Of a DNA stretch of 64,000 nt, positions 9,496 through 19,772 are shown piece after piece. Position 1 is the first letter of the stretch; each line of letters opens with the position of its first letter. This DNA is from Guptibacillus hwajinpoensis (GTDB taxonomy: Bacteria > Bacillota > Bacilli > Bacillales > Guptibacillaceae): the NCBI RefSeq assembly GCF_020171785.1, contig NZ_JAIVAE010000006.1, positions 186,001 through 250,000 of the forward strand, in the 5' to 3' direction. The notes beneath the pieces were generated by a model. The model was not told where the DNA came from. It made no database searches and worked only from the letters and a program-made list of their open reading frames with translations. Position numbers and translations under genes: made by a program.

Positions 9496-10548
9496 ATGAA
9501 TGAAGAACGTAGAATGATTCTTAAAATGATTGAAGACGGTAAAATTTCGGCTGATGAAGGTGCTAAACTATTAAAAGCTGTCGGAACAAATGAAGGGTCA
9601 GAGGAAAGGAAATTTGAGAAGTCAACAGATACTCACACTGATCGAACCGCTCCTAGCTATAAGGTAGGGCAGTTTGTCGAATCACTTATTCAAAAAGTAA
9701 AAGATATGGATCTCGATTTTAATTTTGGTTCATCTGAAGAAGTAACTCACGTTTATGAACAACTCGAAGCTACACCAGAGACGCTTGATGTGCATGTACG
9801 AAATGGCGAAATTACATTTCAGACGTGGGAACGAAACGATGTGAAAATCGATTGTCGTGCCAATGTATACCGTGTATCGAATCAACAGGATGCAATGGAT
9901 AAGCTGTTACGAGATACTTACTTTTCAGTCGACAATGGAAAAATGACGTTCAAGTCAGAACGTGCTGATGTCAAGGTGAATCTAGTGATCTATGTCCCTG
10001 CCTCTAACTATGAGGGAGTGTGGATCACGACGTTTAATGGTGATGTAACAGGTGAGAGTATTACATCAGCAAAAGCTAAGTTAAAAACAGCTAATGGGAA
10101 AATCGGTATTCGAAAATCGAACGTAAACGTACTTGAAGCTGAAACAGGAAATGGCGCGATTGTGGTAGAAGAGTCCACTGGTGAAATTTGTGAACTTGAA
10201 ACGGCAAATGGTCCAATTACAATAGATGGCACATTTGTTGAGACAGACGCGCAATCAATGAATGGAGCCATTCGCCATACGCTCCAAAAAGCTGTTAATG
10301 GTCGTGCGGATTTCAAAACGGTTAACGGTACAATACAAATTGTTATCCCTAAAGGCATGAATATAAAAGGTGATCTTAAGTCGACAATCGGAGCGATTAC
10401 TACGGATCTTAATAACATGAGTATTCTTCGCGAGAAAAAAGAGATTTCACATCGCTTGAAGAAGTTTAGAACAGAAGAAGAGTCTGAACACAGCTATCGC
10501 ATCGAAGCGAATTCAACAGCTGGTTCAATTTCAGTTTCTTATCTTTAG
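9496..10548 (+). CDS. yvlB: YvlB-like DUF4097 family protein
   Basis: 350 residues. The N terminus (NEERRMILKMIEDGKISADE) is a short helical SHOCT-like module common at the start of such proteins. From residue ~90 on the sequence is a run of short beta strands rich in NG turns (TFNGDVTG, TANGKIGI, TGNGAIVV, TANGPITI, SMNGAIRH, TVNGTIQI), the beta-helix/DUF4097 signature. No transmembrane segment or signal peptide is evident, so it is probably cytosolic and may sit on membrane partners. Its role in sigma-W dependent envelope stress is unknown. GGAGATG ribosome binding site. It follows the yvlA-like gene by 45 bp. Confidence 0.8.
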   Translation: MNEERRMILKMIEDGKISADEGAKLLKAVGTNEGSEERKFEKSTDTHTDRTAPSYKVGQFVESLIQKVKDMDLDFNFGSSEEVTHVYEQLEATPETLDVHVRNGEITFQTWERNDVKIDCRANVYRVSNQQDAMDKLLRDTYFSVDNGKMTFKSERADVKVNLVIYVPASNYEGVWITTFNGDVTGESITSAKAKLKTANGKIGIRKSNVNVLEAETGNGAIVVEESTGEICELETANGPITIDGTFVETDAQSMNGAIRHTLQKAVNGRADFKTVNGTIQIVIPKGMNIKGDLKSTIGAITTDLNNMSILREKKEISHRLKKFRTEEESEHSYRIEANSTAGSISVSYL

Positions 10549-10611
10549 AAGATCGAATAAAGGATAAAGAAACGCCTATACTAAAAAAGGTCAATGGATA
10601 GGGGGGGTATG

Positions 10612-10974
10612 ATGCGACACTGGCTTTTAAGTTTACTTGTGAATAGCGTCGTGTTAATGGTTGTAGCAGGATATTTTGATGGTTTTATTATTCAAGGGCT
10701 CGGATCGGCTATTCTCGCGAGCGTTATCCTTTCGCTTGTGAATGTATTTATTAAGCCGTTCCTTATCCTGCTTACCCTTCCTGTGACGATTCTTACGCTA
10801 GGTTTGTTCCTGGTTGTGATAAATGCGATCACTCTTATGATTACAGCGGCGCTAATGGGTGATGCATTCGTCATTGATGGCTTTGGAATGGCAATTCTTG
10901 CTGCCATAGTAATCGGATTGTTAAATTTATTGATTGACAAGTTCATCATGGAACCGATTCGTCGGAAAGCATAA
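10612..10974 (+). CDS. yvlD: YvlD-like membrane protein (phage holin family 4 superfamily)
   Basis: 120 residues, four hydrophobic helices, with the family-defining LVNSVVLMVVAGYFDGF start, the NVFIKPFLILLTLPVTILTL segment, and GLFLVVINAITLMITA. In B. subtilis YvlD closes the sigma-W operon. The family is often called phage holin family 4 by similarity of topology; no lysis role is implied. A G-rich ribosome binding site (AGGGGGGG) precedes ATG 10612; ATG 10609 and ATG 10594 are in frame but less favourable. In B. subtilis a PspC-like yvlC stands between yvlB and yvlD; it is absent here. Confidence 0.8.
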   Translation: MRHWLLSLLVNSVVLMVVAGYFDGFIIQGLGSAILASVILSLVNVFIKPFLILLTLPVTILTLGLFLVVINAITLMITAALMGDAFVIDGFGMAILAAIVIGLLNLLIDKFIMEPIRRKA

Positions 10975-10975
10975 T

Positions 10976-11009
10976 AGCACGCTCTCTTCTCGAGAGTGTG
11001 CTTTTTTTC
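10976..11009 (+). terminator. Intrinsic terminator after yvlD
   Basis: AGCACGCTCTC / GAGAGTGTGCT, 11 bp with one G-U, 5-nt loop, seven T. Confidence 0.9.
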
Positions 11010-11152
11010 ATAGAGGAAGAACCAGACAGATGAAGGAGGAAGTAAATCTCAGTCCAAAATTAGGTTCAGTTAAGCTGTTTGGGTAGGAAGGCTCTTCCAG
11101 ATGGAAGTTTCTCGTTATTCTGGTATGATGAAAAGAAAAGGAGGGATGATCG

Positions 11153-11713
11153 ATGTCGTTTCATAACCAAAGCATCCTACCAGCGGTGAGGAAAATGCGT
11201 GATTTTGAAATATTATTAAATAGTAAATATACATATATAGTCCTTTTAGATACGCATATCGGCCAATTAAAATCAGTTATTCGGGAGGGAAATCGAGCAG
11301 GTAAAAAGATTCTATTGCACGCAGATCTTGTTCAAGGCTTACGGAATGATGAACATGGTGCTGAATTTTTATGTCAAGAAATTAAGCCAGCGGGCCTTAT
11401 CTCGACAAGATCCAGTGTGCTTGGAGTAGCCAAAAGAAGAGGCATTCTCTCTGTGCAGCGCTTGTTCATGCTCGACTCGATGGCGCTCGATACGAGCTAT
11501 AGTATGGTGAAAAATACGAAACCAGACTGTGTAGAAGTGTTGCCAGGTATTATTCCTCAGGTGTTTGAAGAACTTCATGATCAAATTAAAGTTCCGATCT
11601 TCGCAGGAGGATTTATTCGGACAATTGAAGACGTAGAGGCAGCGTTAAGTGGAGGAGCGGCGGCGGTGACTACATCGAAAAAAGAGTTATGGAAACATTT
11701 TCAACCGGATTGA
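11153..11713 (+). CDS. glpP: Glycerol-3-phosphate responsive antiterminator GlpP
   Basis: 186 residues, single TIM-barrel-like domain of the GlpP family (ILPAVRKMRDFE..., LHADLVQGLRNDEHGAEFL, GGFIRTIEDVEAALSGGAAAVTTS). With glycerol-3-phosphate bound, GlpP binds the leader RNA of glpFK and glpD and prevents termination; it also stabilises glpD mRNA. The start has AAAGGAGGGA upstream, and an extended -10 (TGGTATGAT at 11121-11129) lies about 25 bp before. Both targets lie directly downstream, so the full regulatory circuit is in one place. Confidence 0.93.
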   Translation: MSFHNQSILPAVRKMRDFEILLNSKYTYIVLLDTHIGQLKSVIREGNRAGKKILLHADLVQGLRNDEHGAEFLCQEIKPAGLISTRSSVLGVAKRRGILSVQRLFMLDSMALDTSYSMVKNTKPDCVEVLPGIIPQVFEELHDQIKVPIFAGGFIRTIEDVEAALSGGAAAVTTSKKELWKHFQPD

Positions 11714-11718
11714 ACCAC

Positions 11719-11748
11719 TTGACATCGCTTACATATATCTGGTTAAAT
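11719..11748 (+). promoter_or_regulatory. Sigma-A promoter of glpFK
   Basis: TTGACA (11719-11724) and TTAAAT (11743-11748) with an 18-nt spacer. The -35 hexamer is a perfect consensus and begins 6 bp after the glpP stop. Confidence 0.75.
11720..11733. promoter_or_regulatory. CcpA cre site overlapping the glpFK -35
   Basis: TGACATCGCTTACA agrees with the cre consensus TGWNANCGNTNWCA at every position. It covers the -35 element, a position where CcpA with HPr-Ser-P or Crh-Ser-P would repress initiation. Confidence 0.8.
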
Positions 11749-11785
11749 TAGTTTTAGGTTAATAGCTCGTGCCTGAGATGAGGAG

Positions 11786-11838
11786 AACCACGCACAAATC
11801 CTGTCAGTTGATAGGAGAGATTGCTGTGGTTTTTTTTA
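11786..11838 (+). terminator. GlpP-dependent leader terminator of glpFK
   Basis: A long imperfect hairpin (outer stem CCAC..GCA with TGC.T.GTGG) followed by eight T, inside the untranslated leader about 80 nt upstream of glpF. The preceding AGGAGAA-CCAC motif is shared with the glpD leader, as expected for a common GlpP target. Confidence 0.8.
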
Positions 11839-11918
11839 ATTTCCCTTTTAGAATGATAGAAAGAGGGAATAGGCTCAGAGAGGAGTTTTAACTAAACTCA
11901 GGAAGAAGGTGTTCCGAA

Positions 11919-12746
11919 TTGTCTCCATTTATAGGTGAAATATTAGGTACAATGATTCTTATTATATTTGGTGGTGGCGTTGTTGCAAACGTTAACTTAA
12001 AAGATTCGAAAGCTCAAGGCGGGGGATGGATTGTCGTTGCCCTAGGATGGGGCCTTGGTGTTGCTATGGGGGTTTATGCAGTTGGTCAGGTAAGTGGCGC
12101 TCATTTAAATCCTGCTGTATCGTTAGGGTTAGCAGCTGTTGGTGATTTTCCGTGGAGTGATGTACCAGGCTACATATTGGCGCAAATGATTGGTGCATTT
12201 CTCGGTGGATGTATCGTGTACTTTCATTTTCTTCCTCATTTCCGTAGAGAAGACGATAAAGCGCTTAAATTGGCAGTATTTTCTACCGATCCTGCTATTC
12301 CGCATACGTTTAGTAACTTTTTAAGTGAGTTTATTGGAACAGCGATGCTTTTGATTGGACTTCTTGCGATTGGTTCGAATGATTTTACTGATGGACTGAA
12401 TCCCTTCATCGTAGGTTTCCTTATTGTAGCAATCGGACTTTCTCTTGGTGGTACGACGGGGTATGCGATTAACCCTGCTCGAGACCTTGGCCCAAGAATC
12501 GCTCACTTTTTCTTGCCTATTCCAGGCAAAGGGGATTCGAATTGGCAGTATGCTTGGATTCCGGTTATAGGTCCCGCTTGTGGCGGAATGTATGGTGCCA
12601 TTCTTTTTAAAGCGGTAACAGAAGCAACTTATAGCACTGTTTTTTGGGTATCTACTGTCATTGTAGCAATTTTATTTGCAATTCTTTATCAACTTAGTGA
12701 TAAGCTTCAAGATACAGTACATGCTTCGTCTGAAGCGAAAAATTAA
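11919..12746 (+). CDS. glpF: Glycerol uptake facilitator GlpF
   Basis: 275 residues, aquaglyceroporin of the MIP family; a membrane channel for glycerol. Six membrane spans and two half-helices carrying the NPA boxes: GAHLNPAVSLGLA (~residue 65) and GYAINPARDLGPR (~residue 185). The Asp after the second NPA-R (NPARD) is the residue that separates glycerol facilitators from water-selective aquaporins. Initiation appears to be at TTG 11919 behind AGAAGGTG. glpK follows after 30 bp, making a glpFK transcript controlled by the cre site and the GlpP leader. Confidence 0.95.
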   Translation: MSPFIGEILGTMILIIFGGGVVANVNLKDSKAQGGGWIVVALGWGLGVAMGVYAVGQVSGAHLNPAVSLGLAAVGDFPWSDVPGYILAQMIGAFLGGCIVYFHFLPHFRREDDKALKLAVFSTDPAIPHTFSNFLSEFIGTAMLLIGLLAIGSNDFTDGLNPFIVGFLIVAIGLSLGGTTGYAINPARDLGPRIAHFFLPIPGKGDSNWQYAWIPVIGPACGGMYGAILFKAVTEATYSTVFWVSTVIVAILFAILYQLSDKLQDTVHASSEAKN

Positions 12747-12764
12747 TCATTTAATTCTATTTAG

Positions 12765-14273
<1,509 letters not shown>

Positions 14274-14283
14274 TCCATTTTTC

Positions 14284-14312
14284 TAGGCATAGCATACAGG
14301 TTATGCTATAAT
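14284..14312 (+). promoter_or_regulatory. Sigma-A promoter of glpD with overlapping inverted repeat
   Basis: TAGGCA (14284-14289), 17 nt, TATAAT (14307-14312). A perfect inverted repeat TAGCATA-N5-TATGCTA (14290-14308) fills the spacer and enters the -10. Confidence 0.65.
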
Positions 14313-14351
14313 GAACTTAAGTTAATAGTGTTCTGGTCGGAGAATAGGAGA

Positions 14352-14407
14352 AGACCACAGCGCCCAAGCATGGATTGTCATGCTCTGGTGTGTTGTGGTC
14401 TTTTTTT
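14352..14407 (+). terminator. GlpP-dependent leader terminator of glpD
   Basis: AGACCACA pairs with TGTGGTCT around an internal CATG...CATG hairpin and is followed by seven T, about 140 nt before glpD. The GAATAGGAGAAGACCAC motif resembles that in the glpFK leader. Confidence 0.85.
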
Positions 14408-14547
14408 GTTCTTTAATCGAGTTTTTGTAGGAATGTTTAAACCAATGCTTAAGAAACCCTCTATTAGGGGTAAAGTACTGAGGAGAAGAATTATAGAAAC
14501 TGAAGTTAATTAAGTAATTGTTCATATAACAAAAGGGAGTGTTCATC

Positions 14548-16221
14548 TTGGTTAAACCATTTTCAGGATTGCAAAGAAGCGTAGTACTTGATCAAATCGT
14601 CTCAGAGGAGCTAGATGTCCTCGTTGTAGGTGGAGGAATTACCGGTGCAGGGATTTTACTTGACTCAGCTTCGAGAGGAATGAACGCAGCTGTTATCGAA
14701 ATGCAGGATTTCGCTGCTGGTACGTCAAGTCGTTCAACGAAGCTCGTACACGGTGGTCTTCGCTACCTTAAAAATTTCGAAGTAGGGCTAGTTGCTGAAG
14801 TGGGGAAAGAGCGTGCGATTGTGTATGAAAACGCGCCACATGTCACAACGCCGGAATGGATGCTACTACCAATTATTAAAGGCGGTACGTTTGGGAAGTT
14901 CTCTACTGGAGCAGGTTTGGCTCTTTATGACAGATTAGCTGGTGTGAAACGAAAAGAAAGAAGAAGTATGTTGTCGAAGAAAGAGACGTTAGATAAAGAA
15001 CCGCTTCTTCGTAAAAGTGATATAAAAGGCGGCGGGTATTATGTAGAATACCGCACGGACGATGCTCGTCTAACGCTAGAAATTATGAAGGAAGCTGTTC
15101 ATCGCGGTGGAAAAGCGGTTAACTATGTGAAAGCGGAACAGCTTCTATATGAAGATGGGAAAGTAGTTGGCGTTCGCGCGAAAGACGTTGTAACGGGTGA
15201 AACACGTGAAATCCGCGCGAAAAAAGTCGTAAACGCAGCGGGACCATGGGTAGATGAAATTCGCGAGCTTGATCAATCGAAAAAAGGAAAGCACATGTTC
15301 CTAACGAAAGGTGTTCACCTTGTTTTTGATCAGTCTAAATTCCCGCTCCAGCAAGCCGTGTATTTCGATACACCGTTTGATGATGGTCGGATGATGTTTG
15401 CGATCCCACGTGCTGGTAAGACGTACATCGGTACAACGGATACACAATATACGAAAAACCCTGTACATCCTCAGATGACGGTCGAAGATAGAGACTATAT
15501 TGTTGATGCAGCGAACTTCATGTTCCCTGGCATTAATGTAACGAAAGAAGATGTGGAATCAAGCTGGTCTGGTGTTCGTCCATTGATTCACGAAGAAGGA
15601 AAAGATCCATCTGAAATTTCTCGTAAAGATGAAATCTTCCTTTCTGACTCTGGTTTAATTACAATTGCTGGCGGTAAACTTACGGGCTACCGTAAAATGG
15701 CTGAGAAAGTGGTCAATCTGATTACAGATCAATTTAAAGAAGAAAAATATAAAAAGTTCCCAGCTTCGACAACGAAAAACATGGTGCTATCAGGCGGGTA
15801 CGTTGGCGGAAGCAAAGGTTTTAAAGAATACGCAACGGAACAAGTACGACGCGGAACTACGCTTGGTTTAAGCGTGAAAGAAGCAGAAACGCTCGTACAG
15901 CGTTACGGTTCTAATATTGAACGAATTTATCAAATCATTGAAACGATTGGAACAGAGGCAAGCTTCCATCACTTAAGTCTTGAAGTGTTCTCAACCCTTA
16001 TTTATGGGATCGAAGAAGAGATGGTGGCAACGCCGCTTGATTACTTCAACCGTAGAACAAGTGCACTTTACTTTGATATTGATTGGGTCCGTCGTTGGAA
16101 AGAGCCTGTCATTGAGTACATGGCGAAGCGACTTAACTGGTCAAACGAAATGAAGCAAGCACACATTCAGGAACTCGATAAGCAAATGCACGATGCGGTT
16201 GTACCGTTGAAAGTAAAATAA
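14548..16221 (+). CDS. glpD: Aerobic glycerol-3-phosphate dehydrogenase GlpD
   Basis: 557 residues, FAD flavoprotein at the inner face of the membrane. It oxidises glycerol-3-phosphate to dihydroxyacetone phosphate and passes electrons to the quinone pool. Rossmann FAD motif DVLVVGGGITGAG near residue 29, then GTSSRSTKLVHGGLRYL, and a C-terminal GGKLTGYRKMAEKV. The start is best placed at TTG 14548 because AAAGGGAG lies 8 nt before it; an in-frame GTG at 14539 overlaps that site. Expression is governed by the GlpP leader hairpin. DHAP feeds into the tpiA/gapA genes also in this window. Confidence 0.96.
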   Translation: MVKPFSGLQRSVVLDQIVSEELDVLVVGGGITGAGILLDSASRGMNAAVIEMQDFAAGTSSRSTKLVHGGLRYLKNFEVGLVAEVGKERAIVYENAPHVTTPEWMLLPIIKGGTFGKFSTGAGLALYDRLAGVKRKERRSMLSKKETLDKEPLLRKSDIKGGGYYVEYRTDDARLTLEIMKEAVHRGGKAVNYVKAEQLLYEDGKVVGVRAKDVVTGETREIRAKKVVNAAGPWVDEIRELDQSKKGKHMFLTKGVHLVFDQSKFPLQQAVYFDTPFDDGRMMFAIPRAGKTYIGTTDTQYTKNPVHPQMTVEDRDYIVDAANFMFPGINVTKEDVESSWSGVRPLIHEEGKDPSEISRKDEIFLSDSGLITIAGGKLTGYRKMAEKVVNLITDQFKEEKYKKFPASTTKNMVLSGGYVGGSKGFKEYATEQVRRGTTLGLSVKEAETLVQRYGSNIERIYQIIETIGTEASFHHLSLEVFSTLIYGIEEEMVATPLDYFNRRTSALYFDIDWVRRWKEPVIEYMAKRLNWSNEMKQAHIQELDKQMHDAVVPLKVK

Positions 16222-16228
16222 GACTTAA

Positions 16229-16257
16229 AAAACCGGAGCAGATGCTTCGGTTTTTTT
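16229..16257 (+). terminator. Intrinsic terminator after glpD
   Basis: AAACCGGAGCA / TGCTTCGGTTT, 11 bp with one G-U, two-base centre, seven T. Confidence 0.9.
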
Positions 16258-16389
16258 GTTGGGGTCGGGAGGTGCGTAATCCCTATCATAAATTGGTTTT
16301 AATCTATATGTGCTTTGAAATAGGAAATGGTACAATAGGGGAAGTTGAATTGGAACCGTTGCTTTGGTTCATACATAGGAGGTTTACGA

Positions 16390-17328
16390 ATGGTTAAAGT
16401 TCGTATGAAAGATGTGATTGAAAAGTTCAATTTAGAATTAGTGAGTGGTGAAGAAGGGATCCATCGACCGATCACAACGAGTGATATCTCACGTCCAGGA
16501 CTTGAAATGGCAGGTTTTTTCACTTATTATCCTGCAGAGCGTTTGCAGCTACTTGGAAAAACGGAGATGTCTTTCTTTCATGGTCTCACTGAGGAACAAA
16601 AGATGGAGCGTATGCAAAAGCTTTGTACAGACGAGACACCAGGTATCGTACTTTCGAGAGAAATGGACGTTCCTGAAGAACTGATTCAGGCATCGAAAGA
16701 AAAGGATGTTCCCATTATACGGTCAACGATGACAACCACTCGTTTGAGCAGCCGTTTAACAAACTATCTTGAAAGTCAGCTTGCGCCGAACACGGCTATC
16801 CACGGCGTGCTTGTTGATATTTATGGTGTCGGAGTTTTAATTACGGGTTCAAGTGGTGTTGGAAAAAGTGAGACAGCTCTTGAACTTGTAAAACGTGGCC
16901 ATCGGCTCGTAGCTGATGATTCAGTAGAAATCCGCCAAGAAGCAGAAAATACGCTTGTAGGAAGTGCTCCTGAATTAATTCAACACCTTCTAGAAATTCG
17001 CGGCCTTGGAATCATTAACGTTATGACGTTATTTGGTGCAGGTGCAATCCGAAACTATAAGAAGATTTCTCTTGTTATGAATCTTGAACTTTGGGATTCT
17101 AAGAAAGTGTATGATCGCCTTGGGCTTGAAGAAGAGTACATGAAAATCATTGATTCAAATGTGCCAAGACTTGTCGTACCTGTTCGACCTGGCCGAAACC
17201 TTGCCATTATTATTGAAGTAGCGGCGATGAACTTCCGTTTGAAAAATATGGGGATGAATGCAGCGAAACAATTTTCAGAACGATTGACGCGAGAAATTGA
17301 AGATGGGGACGAACACGATAGCATCTAA
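16390..17328 (+). CDS. hprK: HPr kinase/phosphorylase HprK
   Basis: 312 residues. Bifunctional sensor enzyme of carbon catabolite repression that phosphorylates Ser46 of HPr and Crh with ATP or PPi and dephosphorylates it with Pi. Walker [10 protein letters not shown] (~153-160), HPrK signature [18 protein letters not shown] (~202-219), and N-terminal MurF-like domain. The start at ATG 16390 behind AGGAGG gives almost the B. subtilis length (310); the frame stays open further upstream but has no ribosome binding site. It is first in the operon hprK-lgt-yvoD-ppaX-yvoF. PpaX in the same operon removes the PPi made by the phosphorylase reaction. Confidence 0.97.
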   Translation: MVKVRMKDVIEKFNLELVSGEEGIHRPITTSDISRPGLEMAGFFTYYPAERLQLLGKTEMSFFHGLTEEQKMERMQKLCTDETPGIVLSREMDVPEELIQASKEKDVPIIRSTMTTTRLSSRLTNYLESQLAPNTAIHGVLVDIYGVGVLITGSSGVGKSETALELVKRGHRLVADDSVEIRQEAENTLVGSAPELIQHLLEIRGLGIINVMTLFGAGAIRNYKKISLVMNLELWDSKKVYDRLGLEEEYMKIIDSNVPRLVVPVRPGRNLAIIIEVAAMNFRLKNMGMNAAKQFSERLTREIEDGDEHDSI

Positions 17329-17364
17329 TCTTAAGTAGGATATCGATAAAGGAGAGACAACGAC

Positions 17365-18177
17365 ATGTTAGCCTCAATACAGCCACTTGATCGTGTCGCG
17401 CTAGAGCTTGGACCGATCTCAATCTACTGGTATGGCATCATCATTGCACTAGGTGCTTACCTTGGTTTGCTTTTAGCCATCAAGGAAACACAAAGACAGG
17501 GATTGCCGAAAGAAACGTTTGTTGATTTAATCTTATGGGCTGTACCGATTGCAATCATTTCTGCCCGTATTTACTACGTCACGTTCCAATGGAGCTATTA
17601 TAAAGATAATCCAGGTGATATCTTTGCGATTTGGGAAGGTGGAATTGCGATTCACGGTGCTCTGATTGGTTCCGTTATTACCGCAATCATTTTCACAAGA
17701 AAGCGTGGTCTCTCTTTCTGGAAAATTGCTGATATCGCTGCACCAAGTATCCTTCTTGGGCAAGCAATTGGTCGCTGGGGAAACTTTATGAACCAGGAAG
17801 CACATGGGGGGCCTGTTACAAGAGCGTTTCTTGAAAACCTGATGCTGCCAGAATTTATTATTAATCAAATGTATATTGACGGTACGTATTATCACCCTAC
17901 GTTTCTATATGAATCCCTTTGGAACTTAGCTGGCGTTGTGTTGCTTGTGATTCTGCAACGAACGTCAGTGAAGAAAGGCGAAGTTTTCCTTTCTTACGTT
18001 ATTTGGTATTCATTTGGACGCTATTTTATTGAAGGATTACGAACAGATAGCCTAATGTTAACCGAATCGCTTCGAGTGGCACAGGTAATCTCAGTCGTAT
18101 TGATTATTGTATCGGTTGCCTTGATTATTTATCGACGCAAGGTGATGAAAGCTAAGCCATATAACGAAAAAAGCTAG
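17365..18177 (+). CDS. lgt: Prolipoprotein diacylglyceryl transferase Lgt
   Basis: 270 residues, polytopic membrane enzyme. It moves diacylglycerol from phosphatidylglycerol to the lipobox cysteine of prelipoproteins, the first step of lipoprotein maturation. Lgt signature [15 protein letters not shown] (~residue 92) with the essential His, and [14 protein letters not shown] (~residue 135), plus late [13 protein letters not shown]. Good GGAGAG site. It lies 36 bp after hprK and is followed by yvoD with 13 bp between. Confidence 0.97.
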   Translation: MLASIQPLDRVALELGPISIYWYGIIIALGAYLGLLLAIKETQRQGLPKETFVDLILWAVPIAIISARIYYVTFQWSYYKDNPGDIFAIWEGGIAIHGALIGSVITAIIFTRKRGLSFWKIADIAAPSILLGQAIGRWGNFMNQEAHGGPVTRAFLENLMLPEFIINQMYIDGTYYHPTFLYESLWNLAGVVLLVILQRTSVKKGEVFLSYVIWYSFGRYFIEGLRTDSLMLTESLRVAQVISVVLIIVSVALIIYRRKVMKAKPYNEKS

Positions 18178-18190
18178 GAGGCGTGTCAGT

Positions 18191-19138
18191 GTGGGGATTT
18201 TGCGACGTGGTTTAAAAGCAGGACTGATGACAACGTGGGAACTTGGAAAAATCATTTTTCCGATTACGTTAGTAATGACCCTCCTTCGGTATACTCCTGT
18301 CCTCGAATGGATCGTTGCGCTGATCGCTCCTGTGATGAAATGGATCGGTTTGTCAGGGGACGCTGCCATTCCTTTAGTAATAGGAAATTTCTTAAATCTT
18401 TATGCTGGAATCGGGGCAATCTTAACACTAGACTTAACGGTTAAAGAAGTTTTCATTTTAGCTGTTATGCTATCCTTCTCCCATAATTTGCTGATTGAAT
18501 CGGGCGTTGCGGCAAGAGTTGGTGTAAAGCTTTGGGTCATTCTTGCTGTAAGAATTGGACTTGCCGTCGTATCGGCTTTTGCTATCAATCTTGTTTGGCA
18601 AGGTGGGAGCGAGCAGGCAGCTTATGGACTTGTTTCTCAAACGAATGAAACGGTGAGCGGCTTTGGACCCATTCTTCTTCAAGGGTTGGAAAAAGCGTCA
18701 TTAGGCGTTCTGCAGCTTGCTATGATCGTCATTCCACTAATGATTTTCATTCAGGTTATGAAAGATTTATCCTGGCTTACAACCTTTTCACGCTGGATGG
18801 CACCTGTGACGAGAAGCCTTGGCATGAAAGAAAACACATCGACAACGCTTGCTGCAGGACTTGTCTTTGGCCTTGCATACGGAGCAGGGGTTATGATTCA
18901 GGCTGCAAAAGAAGATGGCGTTGAGAAGAAAGATCTTTATTTAGCGTTTATTTTTCTCGTGGCGTGTCATGCTGTCATTGAGGATACCCTCATATTTATT
19001 CCACTCGGGATTCCGGTCATCTGGTTGCTTCTCGTTCGATTAGTAACAGCCATTCTTTTAACGGTAATCATCTCAGTTATATGGAAACGTCGTGAACTAA
19101 ATGCTTCAAAAAGAAAGGATCCATCGTATGAGTATTAA
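18191..19138 (+). CDS. yvoD: YvoD-like nucleoside-recognition (Gate domain) membrane protein
   Basis: 315 residues, about nine hydrophobic segments. It has two copies of the Gate/nucleoside-recognition pattern, each with a G-rich stretch: residues ~45-75 (LSGDAAIPLVIGNFLN) and ~215-245 (TTLAAGLVFGLAYGAGVMIQ). The late CHAVIEDTLIFIPLG motif is typical. Related to SpmA/SpmB and FeoB-type gate domains; substrate unknown. Starts at GTG 18191 behind AGGAGG. Its 3' end overlaps the ppaX start by 11 bp. Operon position between lgt and ppaX is conserved in Bacillus. Confidence 0.8.
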   Translation: MGILRRGLKAGLMTTWELGKIIFPITLVMTLLRYTPVLEWIVALIAPVMKWIGLSGDAAIPLVIGNFLNLYAGIGAILTLDLTVKEVFILAVMLSFSHNLLIESGVAARVGVKLWVILAVRIGLAVVSAFAINLVWQGGSEQAAYGLVSQTNETVSGFGPILLQGLEKASLGVLQLAMIVIPLMIFIQVMKDLSWLTTFSRWMAPVTRSLGMKENTSTTLAAGLVFGLAYGAGVMIQAAKEDGVEKKDLYLAFIFLVACHAVIEDTLIFIPLGIPVIWLLLVRLVTAILLTVIISVIWKRRELNASKRKDPSYEY

Positions 19139-19772
19139 CACCCTTTTATTTGATTTAGACGGAACATTAATTAATACAAATGATTTAATTATGGCTTCAT
19201 TTAAACATACGTTTGATCATTTTTATCCCGGACGTTATGAGGATGAAGAATTAAAACAGTTTATTGGAGAGCCGCTTTACTTAACGTTCGCAAAGCATGA
19301 TGAAAGTCGTGCAGAAGAAATGGTCGCTTTTTATCGTGATCATAATATTACGAATCATGATCACCTTGTCACGGAATTTGATGGCGTATTTGAAACGGTG
19401 AAGACGTTATCTGAAAAAGGATACAAACTAGCAATCGTAACGTCAAAAATGAGAAACACGGTAGAAATGGGATTAAAGCTAACAAAGCTTGATCAATTCT
19501 TCCCTGTCGTTATCACAGTTGATGAAGTTGAACATCCTAAGCCACATCCAGAGCAGCTTGAAACAGCCATGAACAAACTGGGTTCTGTTCGTGAAGAAAC
19601 GCTGATGGTTGGTGATAGCCAATATGATATTCTCGCTGGACAAAATGCGGGTGTAACGACAGTTGGTGTGTCCTGGACGATTAAAGGATCCGACTTTCTT
19701 GCCTCATTTAAGCCAGATTACCTGGTTGATCATATGGGAGAAATTCTTTCGATTGCTGGAGCCGATAAGTGA
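19128..19772 (+). CDS. ppaX: Pyrophosphatase PpaX (HAD superfamily)
   Basis: 214 residues. HAD-fold hydrolase with the nucleophile motif FDLDGTLINTND (~residues 7-18), motif II VTSKMRNT, and motif III/IV KPHP...GDSQYDILAGQNAG. In B. subtilis PpaX hydrolyses the inorganic pyrophosphate released when HprK dephosphorylates HPr-Ser-P, which fits its place in this operon. The start at ATG 19128 has AAAGGAT upstream; a longer in-frame start at 19101 lies inside yvoD and is not supported. It overlaps the next gene by four bases (GTGA). Confidence 0.93.
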   Translation: MSINTLLFDLDGTLINTNDLIMASFKHTFDHFYPGRYEDEELKQFIGEPLYLTFAKHDESRAEEMVAFYRDHNITNHDHLVTEFDGVFETVKTLSEKGYKLAIVTSKMRNTVEMGLKLTKLDQFFPVVITVDEVEHPKPHPEQLETAMNKLGSVREETLMVGDSQYDILAGQNAGVTTVGVSWTIKGSDFLASFKPDYLVDHMGEILSIAGADK

